From NCBI GenBank assembly GCA_024278075.1, contig JAJRTW010000054.1:1-47658 (forward strand): a DNA stretch of 47,658 nt, in the 5' to 3' direction. Below the pieces are notes generated by a model. That model was not told the origin of the DNA and did not search any database. It saw only the letters and a program-made list of their open reading frames with translations. Each line of letters opens with the position of its first letter. Positions within the stretch are counted from its first letter, which is position 1. Position numbers and translations under genes: made by a program. The stretch is from Bacteroidota bacterium (GTDB lineage Bacteria; Bacteroidota; Ignavibacteria; Kapaibacteriales; UBA2268). Shown here one piece after another: positions 36,909 through 46,377 of the stretch.

Positions 36909-38435
36909 TTAATCAGCTAAAATAATTATCACTACGCGGCGGTTTGCTGCAAGATTGGCTGATACCGGCTGAGATTCACCCTTAGCTTCCACACGTATCC
37001 GGGTTTGGAGGATACCGAGAGACCGGAGCAATACGGAAGTATTATTTGCCCGGCGGCCTGATAAAGCATTGTTGTCAATGTTGCGGCCCTGCTCGTCGCA
37101 ATGGCCAACAATTAGCAAGCGGCGGCCTTCTATTTTACTCAGCAACCTACCAATCAATGACTTTGCAGCTTCAGTTAACGTATCAACTCCGGTATCAAAA
37201 TAAATGATAGCTAATGTATCGCTTCGCACAGGCGGCCTTTTCTTTTCGAATGTTCTGTCGTATCTCACCCAAAAAGGTTGCCGGGGTTTGGTTCCGAAGT
37301 CATAATACCCCTTGCCATAGCCGTAGGTTTTATTGAAAGCGGTTGTCCCTTTGCCCATGCCCGATGAGTTATCTACAACCAAATATTCCGCTTTGCCCGG
37401 AATCGAATAATAAAGGCCTTCGTTCCCGGCATCGTCATAGACACGTATTTCAGTTTGCCCGGCAAACGGGGTTCGGGTTCCGCCGCTGTCCAACCATAGC
37501 TTGCCGTAAACTATCGCATAAGGATATGGCCGGAATCCCTCGGGCAGGCAGGCATAATAAATACCCTCGCGATTGTGCGTTGAATCCGATGAAACTATAT
37601 ATGCAGTATCGCTAAGGGCAGAAAGCCAGATGCTGTTCTCTTCATAAATTGTGTTTATCCCGGGGCCGAGGTTCTTGGGCAGGCTCCAATTAGTCCAGGT
37701 GGAATCCAGCCGCCGGGAAATAAATAAATCTACTCCTCCGTATCCGTCCCTTCCGTTCGACGAGAAATAAAGTGTTTTGCCGTCGTAGGCAAGAAATGGA
37801 GCGCCTTCAATTTCCTCTGTGTTTATTGCCGCACCCAAATTCTTTGGCCGGCTCCATCTGCCGGTGTTCTCGTTCTTAATTGATACATAAAGGTCTAAAG
37901 AGCCGTGGCTGTCATTGCGATTAAGAGACATTAGCAGCACTTTGCCATCATACCCCAGGTGGGCAAAAAATTTGTCTGTATTATTATAATAATCCTCAAT
38001 ATCAAGAGCTGCCGGCTTGCCCCATTCCCCGTTAATTCTACGGACTACCGAGAAACCGTCTTTCTTTTGCCCTTTTCCGTCATAAATGCCATATACCAGC
38101 GCTGTTGCTCCGTCGGGCGACAATGAAAACAGCACATCATATCCTGCCGTATTCAAGTGGTTGTCCAAGGGTCTGGCTTCGGACCAAACACCGGATGCCG
38201 ACCTCTCGGATGTCCATATATCATCGCGGTCGTCGGATCCGCCAACATTATAGGGGTGGTTTTTAATATCAAAATATATCTCGTTACCGTCAAGTGATAC
38301 TACAGGTACGATTATTGGCTGGAAGCGGTTGATTCCATCTGGCATCCTGACTTTGCATGAATCTGCGGCATTTAGCGAAAGATTTGCTATAATCAGAGTC
38401 AATAGTATTGAAATAATATGGTTGATTGTTAACAC
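36909..38435 (-). CDS. OmpA-family protein with PD40 repeats (PorE-like)
   Basis: The GTG start at 38435 gives a signal peptide ending near LNAADS, with AGAAGG upstream. Residues 35-285 hold PD40/WD40-like blades (SLDGNEIYFDI, SPDGATALVYG, YDGKTLYFSSNGRDGYGGVD). A connecting domain follows, and a C-terminal OmpA domain (about 415-508: IIYFDTGVDTLTEAAKSL, ILIVGHCDEQG-like, LSGRRANNTSVLL). PorE in T9SS has the same PD40-CRD-OmpA layout and binds peptidoglycan, so this may be a T9SS-associated anchor, but other PD40-OmpA proteins exist. It has no lipobox. Confidence 0.8.
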   Translation of the reverse strand: MLTINHIISILLTLIIANLSLNAADSCKVRMPDGINRFQPIIVPVVSLDGNEIYFDIKNHPYNVGGSDDRDDIWTSERSASGVWSEARPLDNHLNTAGYDVLFSLSPDGATALVYGIYDGKGQKKDGFSVVRRINGEWGKPAALDIEDYYNNTDKFFAHLGYDGKVLLMSLNRNDSHGSLDLYVSIKNENTGRWSRPKNLGAAINTEEIEGAPFLAYDGKTLYFSSNGRDGYGGVDLFISRRLDSTWTNWSLPKNLGPGINTIYEENSIWLSALSDTAYIVSSDSTHNREGIYYACLPEGFRPYPYAIVYGKLWLDSGGTRTPFAGQTEIRVYDDAGNEGLYYSIPGKAEYLVVDNSSGMGKGTTAFNKTYGYGKGYYDFGTKPRQPFWVRYDRTFEKKRPPVRSDTLAIIYFDTGVDTLTEAAKSLIGRLLSKIEGRRLLIVGHCDEQGRNIDNNALSGRRANNTSVLLRSLGILQTRIRVEAKGESQPVSANLAANRRVVIIILAD

Positions 38436-38531
38436 CTGGCCTTCTCGAAATCATAGTTAGATTATATTCCAGATAACAATGACGAATCGAACCGAATATG
38501 AGTGAAAACTAATTATTTTCAATGAAAAAAC

Positions 38532-39182
38532 TCATTGCTCATTATTAAGCATTTCATCCACTACCCGCTTGATAACATCCCAATCAAAGCCCTGGCGATG
38601 CAGATAGGCTGCCAGCGAATTCCTCTTCTTTTTGCTATATTTATCGGATTCATTAATTCGAAGCCCAATTGTGCGAATCTTCTTTTCAGCTGCTTTCATT
38701 GCAAGAGAATAACAATCTTCGTTCGGATAATAATTCTCTATGGCATCATCGATTATGTACCTGTCAATCCCTTTTTTATAAAGTTCGGATCGGACTTTTG
38801 CCTCGCCCGATGGTTTTCTTATGATATACTCCTTCACGAAATTTTCAGCATATTTGTTGTCATCAATCAGATTGAACTCCGCCAAAAAGTCCATCGCCAG
38901 CTCAATCTCATCATCAGCAAAGCCCCTTTCCTTAAGCCTAATTGTGGTTTGCTTCTTGGTTCGCGGCTTGTACGTGGCATAATTATAAGCTGTGCTCTTA
39001 ACTTTAATTTTCCGCTGGGCATTAGTAATTTCCCGCAGCGTTTCTTCGTCCAATTCCATGCCTTTGCTTAGGCCGTGTTCAAGCACCAGGTCCATAGACA
39101 GCACAACGGATTCGCCGGAATCGAAAACCACAGCGCAATCCGACCCCCTCTTCAATTTCCTGACTGTAACTATCTTAATCAT
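38532..39182 (-). CDS. recX: Regulatory protein RecX
   Basis: RecX binds RecA filaments and restrains RecA. The 216-aa protein has an N-terminal extension of about 60 residues (MIKIVTVRKLKRGSD) and then the three-helix tandem repeats: TTIRLKERGFADDEIELAMD, VRSELYKKGIDRYIIDDAIE and LAAYLHRQGFDWDVIKRVVD. These three repeats define RecX. No recA lies in this window. Confidence 0.88.
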   Translation of the reverse strand: MIKIVTVRKLKRGSDCAVVFDSGESVVLSMDLVLEHGLSKGMELDEETLREITNAQRKIKVKSTAYNYATYKPRTKKQTTIRLKERGFADDEIELAMDFLAEFNLIDDNKYAENFVKEYIIRKPSGEAKVRSELYKKGIDRYIIDDAIENYYPNEDCYSLAMKAAEKKIRTIGLRINESDKYSKKKRNSLAAYLHRQGFDWDVIKRVVDEMLNNEQ

Positions 39183-39357
39183 ATTGCTGGCTTTTGTGTG
39201 TCTGTCTTGAAGAATTATATATTATCAAGCAATTTTTTCCCGCAGGCTAAAATTCCGGGATATTTTTTCAATCACAGTCTGTATAGTGAGTGCCCATCTA
39301 ATAATTGCCGGCTTATTCTGCGAATAAATATACGGATGCCGCACTAACATATACCTG

Positions 39358-41466
39358 TCAATGGCCAAATATATCTTTTTCGAATTTATTAAAATTAAGA
39401 GTGATAATTAATTTCCGTGAAGCAGCCAGATACTTCTTTGCTTTCGGCGGGTCAATATGCTGCATAACAAGGCCGATATTCGATAGAGTAATAAGCCGAA
39501 GCTCAGGCGATAGGAACACCGCCTTTTGGGCCGCTTTCTTTAAATAATTTATTGCTTCGGCAAATTGCCGCCGCGCGCTGTGCAAAAGGGCATAGCTATT
39601 AAGCACAAAGCATTCCGATTGAGGGTCGTTTTTTACATCAAGTATTTCCATGGCCTGATCTAAACTCACCGCAGCGGAATCATATTCACTGATTGCCGTA
39701 TAGGACCGAGCTGCAATTGAAAGCAGTAATATTTTTTCGTGGTTCTTAAGTTCATGAATGCTGTTTTCAAAATACTCCATAGCTTTTGTGGCTGCATCAT
39801 AATAATTCGTATTATGGAAATCATGGATTATAGAGTTTTTCGCTTGTGCAAAATCATCGAAATCAATAAAGCGTCCGGATATAATTTCCGGCGATGAAGA
39901 TTCCCCACGCCCCGATATTTCTTCGCCGGTCGAAACCTGCGTCTGGTTCATCAGAGATTTGAACGGCGAATTATCGGGTATCTCCGCAACTTCATTTTTT
40001 TCATTTGCCGATTCGTACATAAATTCCTTCTCGCCGATCTTCTGATAGCTGTCGTATGTATCGCGAATAACTTCGGGACTGCCGTATTTTTGCGATGCCT
40101 GCGCGGTGAACAGAACCATTTCCTTAGCCAGCTCTTCGTCACCCGATACCGCACAATGAGCTGCAAGGTAGGGCGCTATCTCTTCCTTAACGTTTGCATC
40201 ATCGGATTCGTCATATTTCTCCTTTAGGAAAGATGCTATTTGGCCGTGCAGAGCCTGATATTCCTCATATTCCAAGGAATTTTCGAAAAAGTCGTGATAG
40301 AATGCCTGAGTGAACCTGTACACAGTTGTTTTAACACCATAGCGGTAATGAGCGCCAATACTTCGGATGACACCGGTTTTTATTTGCAAAGACCTTAATT
40401 TCCGGATTGCGGTTAATACATCGGTATTCAGTAATTGCGACACAAGAATAACTGTAAATTCCGTGCCTTCCGCACTGCAAATTGCTAATGTGTTCTTTTC
40501 CTTATTGCTCAAATCCCCAACTATCTGCGAAAAGGCCGATTGAGCCGATGGCGGCAGAAATTCATTCTCATTGATATTATCATTGAACGAACCATCGCTT
40601 TCAAACGGGTTATTCTTCCGAAAATATCTCAAATATTCCACAATGATTCCGGGAACGCCAAAAGATTTATCCGCCAGCCATTGCTCGAATTTAGCGTTTG
40701 CCGAATAATTCTGAAGATTTGCCCGGCAGCATTTATTCAACTCTGATTTTGAAAATGGCTTTAATACTATTTTATGCTTGATGGCTTTGTTGCCGAAATC
40801 GGAACGGACAAACTGAAGCAAAGGCGGAGCCTCGGCTTCCAGCATACTTGCTTTGAAAGAAAAAACAATTATCAAAGGGATATTGCCGATACTTTCGGCC
40901 AGGTAATTCATCAGTTCGACGGACTGGGCATCGGCGTAGTGGAAATCGTCAAACATGAGGACTAACGGTGCTTTGTCGGCATAGGAACAAATAGTGTCGT
41001 AATAATCCGCCGCCGCCGAGCTTGCGTTATTGATGTTTGCCGAAGACCTGTCCTTCTTGAACTGCCTCCAGTCCTTGCCCAATTCCTTTGCGGCATAGAA
41101 AGCATCGCCGGCAAACGGAATAGCCGTCAGCAGTGTCAGCCCCATATTCAGCGCAAGTTTCTTCTCTGGCGATACGTAGCGTTTGTTAATAAGATCATCA
41201 ATGGCCTTCGAAAACGGCCTCATCGGCTGCAGGCTGCCAACCTTGAATTTGCCGATGGGAAGCTGCCCTTCGATGAACAGCCCGATAGTGCCATCCTTCC
41301 CCTGCCGGCATTCCTCCAGGAACAGTTGCAGCAAAGCTGTTTTGCCATACCTGGCTTCTCCGGCAATACTTATAACGGCTCCGCTCCCTTTGCCGACATC
41401 CGACAGGGCGTTCCTGAATAATTTCAGGTTGGGCTGATGGCCTATAATTATGTCTTTATCACTCAT
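39358..41466 (-). CDS. STAND-type ATPase with C-terminal TPR-like helices
   Basis: The ATG at 41466 is chosen since residues MSDKDIIIGHQPNLKLFRNAL open the NTPase domain; an ATG 45 bp upstream adds unrelated residues. Walker A is GEARYGKT (36-43) and Walker B LVLMFDDFHYAD, the AAA_16/MalT-like form. A winged-helix-like segment follows (about 300-420). TPR-like helices span about 530-680 (YDSAAVSLDQAMEIL, FAEAINYLKKAA). There is no DNA-binding or effector domain at either end. STAND proteins act as switches in regulation or antiviral defence. Which role applies here is not clear. Confidence 0.75.
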   Translation of the reverse strand: MSDKDIIIGHQPNLKLFRNALSDVGKGSGAVISIAGEARYGKTALLQLFLEECRQGKDGTIGLFIEGQLPIGKFKVGSLQPMRPFSKAIDDLINKRYVSPEKKLALNMGLTLLTAIPFAGDAFYAAKELGKDWRQFKKDRSSANINNASSAAADYYDTICSYADKAPLVLMFDDFHYADAQSVELMNYLAESIGNIPLIIVFSFKASMLEAEAPPLLQFVRSDFGNKAIKHKIVLKPFSKSELNKCCRANLQNYSANAKFEQWLADKSFGVPGIIVEYLRYFRKNNPFESDGSFNDNINENEFLPPSAQSAFSQIVGDLSNKEKNTLAICSAEGTEFTVILVSQLLNTDVLTAIRKLRSLQIKTGVIRSIGAHYRYGVKTTVYRFTQAFYHDFFENSLEYEEYQALHGQIASFLKEKYDESDDANVKEEIAPYLAAHCAVSGDEELAKEMVLFTAQASQKYGSPEVIRDTYDSYQKIGEKEFMYESANEKNEVAEIPDNSPFKSLMNQTQVSTGEEISGRGESSSPEIISGRFIDFDDFAQAKNSIIHDFHNTNYYDAATKAMEYFENSIHELKNHEKILLLSIAARSYTAISEYDSAAVSLDQAMEILDVKNDPQSECFVLNSYALLHSARRQFAEAINYLKKAAQKAVFLSPELRLITLSNIGLVMQHIDPPKAKKYLAASRKLIITLNFNKFEKDIFGH

Positions 41467-41677
41467 TGGTTTAATATAAAATAAAGTTCTAAATAATTCA
41501 ACAGTATACAACTTACGATTAATAATCGAGAGGCTTTCTGTAAACTTTCTAATGCTTTTGGTTTCTCATTTCAATACCACGAGCTAAAGCATGTGGCTGT
41601 TTATCTTTTCATCTCATTCCCAAATTCCGATTTGGGAATGCAATTTCCCTGTAAATTCAGTTTGGCAATAGATTGCC

Positions 41678-43312
41678 TCATTTGATAACGGATATACGCC
41701 CTGTAAATAATTTATTTCCAAGTTTTATCCTTGCAAAATACGTGCCTTGATTCAGGCCGGACAGGCTTATTGGGAATTGGTTCATCCCCATTTTCAAATT
41801 GATATGGCCTATATACCTAACACGCCGGCCCATGAAATCAAATATCTCTATGCTCCCGCCGCTCTCATTCCGGGATACTATCCTGATAGTAATCTCGCCG
41901 GTGGCGGGATAGGGGAATAAATCCATATTAGCATCATACTCTGAATCTTGCTCTTCAATCTCAACACTTGTCAGCAGGCCGCCATATAGCCTTTCGGCAC
42001 CCTGCCTCATTATTTCGTCAATATACGTTCTGTCATTACTGCTTCCGTCTGGCTCGCCGGCATTGAAATTTGCCGCCACTCCAACCACAACGGCAAACCT
42101 AACGGCCGATCCCGGAAGCAAATGAAAAGCACCGGAACCGAGTATTATCTTCTGGTTGCCGGCCGATTTGTTGTTATCGAATTCGTCGGATGATATTCTA
42201 TTATACAGATAAGTATTGTCATAAACCGGTTCGTCAATCTTAATTTGCGAAAATGAAGCCCAGCCGGCCTGCCGGTGGGGAGGAGTATAGCTATGTTTGT
42301 CTTTGGGATAGCCGTTCTCGTCAATTCCGGGCGTGAGAATCAATCCTATGCCAACATAGCCGAAATCCTTGCCGCTTTCGATATGATTGGTATCCGAATA
42401 AGCCAGGCAATACTTGTCTATTGCCGGATTCCCGCTGATATTAACTATTTCCACCCGGTCGTTATCCATGCCGAAAAAGGGGAATTCGCCTGTGGTTATC
42501 CCAATATCGAAGGCCGGGGCGAAGTGGCAGTTGAACAGCGTGTCTGAAGAATAATTATATAGGTCATATATTATTATTATATAATCGCCGCTCTCGACGG
42601 AATTCCAGTGCATTAATGTCTGCTCGTATTGAATACCAAGCGGATAGCCCAATTCTTTATAATAATCTGATTGGCCGGAATATGCCTCTAAGTCTGTATC
42701 TTTGAAGGTGCAGAACGCAATATCATCGGCAATAAAGGCTGGGCCAAGCGGGAAACTGTCGGTAGACCTGCGCTCCGGGGTGTCAATATATTCACCGAGA
42801 TTTGAGTCATATTCCCCGGTATCGGCTATCCAAAGCGGCCAGTTGTAATCGCTTTTTACGTTTGGCAGCCCGTCGTCTTTATTGAAATCACCGGAAAAAT
42901 ACAGCTGATATTTTTCGGACAGTGCGGAATCCGCCTCATCGCCATCTTCAATTCTTCCGGGTGTCATCATAGAATTCGCCGACAAAATATCGAACGAATA
43001 CTCGACAATTTCGCTTAAATTGCCATCGACTCGTTTTTGTGCTGCAAAATAGAATCCGCCGCCGCTGATATACTGGTTGCCAGTGGAATCCGGCCAATTG
43101 AAGCTGCCCTTGCTATTAGCATGATCGAAGAACAGCGAGCCGCGATTATCCAAATGGAACCGCAGCGAATTGCTCTTGAATTGCCTAATATCGTTGAACG
43201 GCACGTCCCTTTTTGTTAGAATGCCAGTTTGTGATGCCTTATCGCTGCCGATGGAACTTGTGATCACAAGAATAATCAACAGGCATGGAATTATCAGATT
43301 TCGTTTTCGCAT
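41678..43312 (-). CDS. T9SS type-A sorted surface or secreted protein
   Basis: A signal peptide (residues 1-22, ending TSSIGS) and a C-terminal T9SS sorting tail are clear. The tail reads LFPYPATGEITIRIV, SIEIFDFMGRRVRYI, LSGLNQGTYFARIKLGNKLF, ISVIK. The 440-residue middle part resembles beta-rich surface proteins of this phylum but no catalytic motif is visible (GDFNKDDGLPNVKSDYNWPL, TPPHRQAGW). It needs the T9SS machinery encoded elsewhere. Confidence 0.85.
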   Translation of the reverse strand: MRKRNLIIPCLLIILVITSSIGSDKASQTGILTKRDVPFNDIRQFKSNSLRFHLDNRGSLFFDHANSKGSFNWPDSTGNQYISGGGFYFAAQKRVDGNLSEIVEYSFDILSANSMMTPGRIEDGDEADSALSEKYQLYFSGDFNKDDGLPNVKSDYNWPLWIADTGEYDSNLGEYIDTPERRSTDSFPLGPAFIADDIAFCTFKDTDLEAYSGQSDYYKELGYPLGIQYEQTLMHWNSVESGDYIIIIYDLYNYSSDTLFNCHFAPAFDIGITTGEFPFFGMDNDRVEIVNISGNPAIDKYCLAYSDTNHIESGKDFGYVGIGLILTPGIDENGYPKDKHSYTPPHRQAGWASFSQIKIDEPVYDNTYLYNRISSDEFDNNKSAGNQKIILGSGAFHLLPGSAVRFAVVVGVAANFNAGEPDGSSNDRTYIDEIMRQGAERLYGGLLTSVEIEEQDSEYDANMDLFPYPATGEITIRIVSRNESGGSIEIFDFMGRRVRYIGHINLKMGMNQFPISLSGLNQGTYFARIKLGNKLFTGRISVIK

Positions 43313-43481
43313 TACCCAATTTACGAATTTTGTAATTATTTTTTTTACAATTATTATTATGGGGGTAATTGCTCAGAATAATGGATAAAGGCTGGTTGTA
43401 ATAGAAAATCACACACCCCTTTATCCCCTCTCAAGAGGGGAAATATTATTTATTCACCGGATAATTAGTTATTTTTGTATG

Positions 43482-43568
43482 TCCGTTGGAGGTGTTGCGC
43501 CAAATATTGCGTGACTGAGAAAAAACTCCCAGTACCTGATCCGGATAATACCGGCGTAGGAAAACGGA
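43482..43568 (+). promoter_or_regulatory. TPP (thiamin pyrophosphate) riboswitch
   Basis: The conserved thi-box elements are in order: ggaggtgttgcg, gactgagaaa, acctgatccggataatacc and ggcgtagga. P1 pairs tCCGTT (43482-43487) with AACGGa (43563-43568). It controls genes for thiamin uptake or synthesis. It lies 88 bp before the TonB receptor gene on the same strand; a hairpin (gaaggc...gcccttc) follows and may be the expression platform. Confidence 0.95.
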
Positions 43569-43656
43569 AGGCTAATCTGCCCTTCACCTACCTATTTATC
43601 TAATCAGGCAGCTTCTACGGTATTAATTTTATGTAAAATTATTCGTTGAGTTTGCC

Positions 43657-46059
43657 ATGTATAACAAAACATTTTCTGTTGCTGCAATTATATTGCTGTT
43701 CTATTCCCTTGATGCACTTTCGTCTGGAAGTGAAAAGAAAGATTCGCTCAGGACCTACCAAATACCAAGCGTTACGGTTACCTCCACGCGAGCCTCCGAA
43801 AGGCAGTCGCCCGTCCCGTTCACCGAGATCGGCAAATCCGAAATCGAAGAGACCTATACAGCCGCCGACCTGCCGATGCTGCTAAATGGAACGACCTCTA
43901 TTATCACTTACTCGCAAAGCGGCAATGGAATCGGATACTCCAATATGTCGCTGCGAGGTTTCGACCAGCGCCGTATCTCCGTATTGATAAACGGTATTCC
44001 GCAGAATGACCCCGAGGACCATAATGTATATTGGATAAACTTTCCCGACCTGGCAGAAAGCCTTGAAAACATCCAAATCCAGCGCGGGGCGGGTTTGGCC
44101 AACTATGGCGCCGCCGCCATCGGCGGGAGTATTAACCTGACCACTGCCAATTTCACCGAAGACACTCAAATCAGGCTTTATTCCGGCGTTGGCTATCAAG
44201 AATTTGGCGGCAGCGACAATAAGTTCAAGCCAAATGTGAGCAAATTCCTTATGGAAGTTTCTTCCGGGCTGGTTGACAATAAATATGCGTTCACCGGCCG
44301 GTTATCGAGAATAAATTCCTGGGGCTACCGCAATCAATCCTGGGCATTCCTGAATAGCTACTATTTGAGTGCCGTTCGTTTTGACGAGAATGTTTCTACG
44401 CAGATTAACGTCTTTGGCGGCCCGCTGACCGACGGGCTGGTATATAACGGCCTGCCCAAAAGCTATATCAAAGATAGAAACTTAAGGCGGAAGAACTACA
44501 GCTATTGGGTGTATGATTCTACCGGCAGAAATGTAATGACAGACTGGACGGCAGAAAGGCGCCCGCAGGCACTGGAGGAATTCTCCCAACCGCACTACGA
44601 AATATTAAACGATTGGACAATCTCGGAGAATATCTCCTTAAAATCATCCCTGTTTTTCTATACAGGCGAAGGTTTTTTTGATTATAGCGGAGCAGGCTGG
44701 ACTAATGCCGAATCGTTCAGACTGACACCGGAAAACGGATTTATTGACGCCGAAGACCCTCGCAATCCGATAATCCGTGCCTATGTGGGCAACCGCCAGG
44801 GCGGGTGGATACCGAGGATTGTCTGGAAGCAGGAAAATGGAGTTCTGACAGCCGGAGCCGAAATCCGCATACACCGGTCGGAGCATTGGGGCAAAATAAA
44901 TTATGCTGAGAATCTGCCGGCAGGCTACGATCCGGATTATAAGTTCTATTCAAACAATGGCGAAAGGGATATTTATTCATTCTTTGTCCGCCAGCAGATG
45001 AATATTACTGATAAAATAATATTGACGGGCGAAACGCAATTGGTTAGCCAGTCCTACAGGATTGCAAATGAAATGACCGGCAATCAGCCGATGCAATATC
45101 AGACTATTGACGGCAAAACAACCGGCAGCGGGCAGCTTTTCGATATTAATTATTTCTTCATAAATCCGAGAATAGGGGCTAATTATAATATTGATGAGAA
45201 CTCAAACACTTATGCTTCGATCGCCCACACCTCGCGCGAGCCGCGAATGAGAAACCTCTATGCCGCTGATGACGCCTTCTTCGGTGCCAAACCTTTGTTC
45301 AAGGAGGTCATCACTGGTGGTGATACACTGTATGACTTCACCAGGCCATTGGTCAAACCCGAAAAAATGCTGGATATTGAGCTTGGCTATACCTATCGCA
45401 CCGAGAGGATTTACCTCAATGCCAATGCTTATTGGATGGACTATAGCGATGAACTAATCAAGAGCGGGCAGTTGGATATTTTCGGCAGCCCTGTGGACGG
45501 CAATGCACCGAAAACAAATCATTTGGGACTGGAAATTCAGGGGTCGGCTGTTTTATTCGATAATTCCGGGGCGAAATTATTACTGTCCGGCAATATGACT
45601 GTTAGCCGAAATAAGATAAAAGAATTTGAGTTCAGAACCAGGCAAGGCGACATGGTTGACCTTTCGGGCAATAATATAGCCGGATTCCCTGATTTGATGG
45701 GGAATTTGAGACTGAGTTACTATTGGGATGAGCTGTATTTATCAGTTTCCGTCCGCCATCTGGGTGATATGAAAACGGACAATTATGGGGATTTGCTAAA
45801 ATCGGATGTGCGAATTTTCAATCATTTGAACGACCCCTGGGATCCACAGTATTATGATGACAATACGTTGGATGCCTTCACGGTATTTAATATGAATGTA
45901 TCTTATGGGATTAAGGATGTATTCGGAGCCAAGGGGATTAAAGTGCATCTGCAGGTTGTCAATCTAACAAATGAATTATATGCCGCAGGGGCCGAAGGCA
46001 GGGAGTTCTTCCCGGCTGCCGAGAGGTCAATCTTTGTCGGGTTTGAGTTGGATTTTTAG
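43657..46059 (+). CDS. TonB-dependent receptor under a TPP riboswitch, predicted thiamin importer
   Basis: The 800-aa protein has a signal peptide (LLFYSLDALSSGS) and a plug domain: IPSVTVTSTRASERQSPVPF, MSLRGFDQRRISVLINGIPQ, AAIGGSINLTTANF. A barrel ends in the terminal aromatic FVGFELDF. Receptors with a THI element upstream are known in Bacteroidetes as predicted thiamin transporters (Omr1 type). Substrate assignment rests on the riboswitch plus this precedent. No other thiamin genes are nearby. Confidence 0.9.
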   Translation: MYNKTFSVAAIILLFYSLDALSSGSEKKDSLRTYQIPSVTVTSTRASERQSPVPFTEIGKSEIEETYTAADLPMLLNGTTSIITYSQSGNGIGYSNMSLRGFDQRRISVLINGIPQNDPEDHNVYWINFPDLAESLENIQIQRGAGLANYGAAAIGGSINLTTANFTEDTQIRLYSGVGYQEFGGSDNKFKPNVSKFLMEVSSGLVDNKYAFTGRLSRINSWGYRNQSWAFLNSYYLSAVRFDENVSTQINVFGGPLTDGLVYNGLPKSYIKDRNLRRKNYSYWVYDSTGRNVMTDWTAERRPQALEEFSQPHYEILNDWTISENISLKSSLFFYTGEGFFDYSGAGWTNAESFRLTPENGFIDAEDPRNPIIRAYVGNRQGGWIPRIVWKQENGVLTAGAEIRIHRSEHWGKINYAENLPAGYDPDYKFYSNNGERDIYSFFVRQQMNITDKIILTGETQLVSQSYRIANEMTGNQPMQYQTIDGKTTGSGQLFDINYFFINPRIGANYNIDENSNTYASIAHTSREPRMRNLYAADDAFFGAKPLFKEVITGGDTLYDFTRPLVKPEKMLDIELGYTYRTERIYLNANAYWMDYSDELIKSGQLDIFGSPVDGNAPKTNHLGLEIQGSAVLFDNSGAKLLLSGNMTVSRNKIKEFEFRTRQGDMVDLSGNNIAGFPDLMGNLRLSYYWDELYLSVSVRHLGDMKTDNYGDLLKSDVRIFNHLNDPWDPQYYDDNTLDAFTVFNMNVSYGIKDVFGAKGIKVHLQVVNLTNELYAAGAEGREFFPAAERSIFVGFELDF

Positions 46060-46100
46060 GCTATAGATTAAGAGAATTCCGAAAAATTCAATTTTTCTGT

Positions 46101-46323
46101 CATTCCTGTGAAAGAGGCTGTGTGAAAAGACCGAGAAGCGGTCATTCTGAACTTGTTTCAGAATCTATATACCTGTATATATGTGAAATTTGGATGCTGA
46201 AATAAATTCAGCATGACATTATTTGTTCGTTTTCAAACAGTATCGAAAGCAGGCATCCATTCCTCGCATTAATAATGGATTCTTCACACAGCCTGTCCCG
46301 ATTTATCGGGATTCAGAATGACT
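46101..46323. repeat. Nested inverted repeats of the TCATTCTGA type
   Basis: Arms aggctgtgtgaa (46115-46126) and ttcacacagcct (46283-46294) enclose a second element: gtcattctgaacttgtttca at 46141, and tgctgaa...ttcagca with atgacat around 46195-46218. A third, cccgatttatcggg plus attcagaatgac, closes the region at 46323. The region contains no gene and separates two convergent genes (TonB receptor and lpxD). Confidence 0.7.
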
Positions 46324-46377
46324 TTCCATGGATTCTCTTGCTTTTGATACAGCTCCATCAATTAGTATGATACCATA

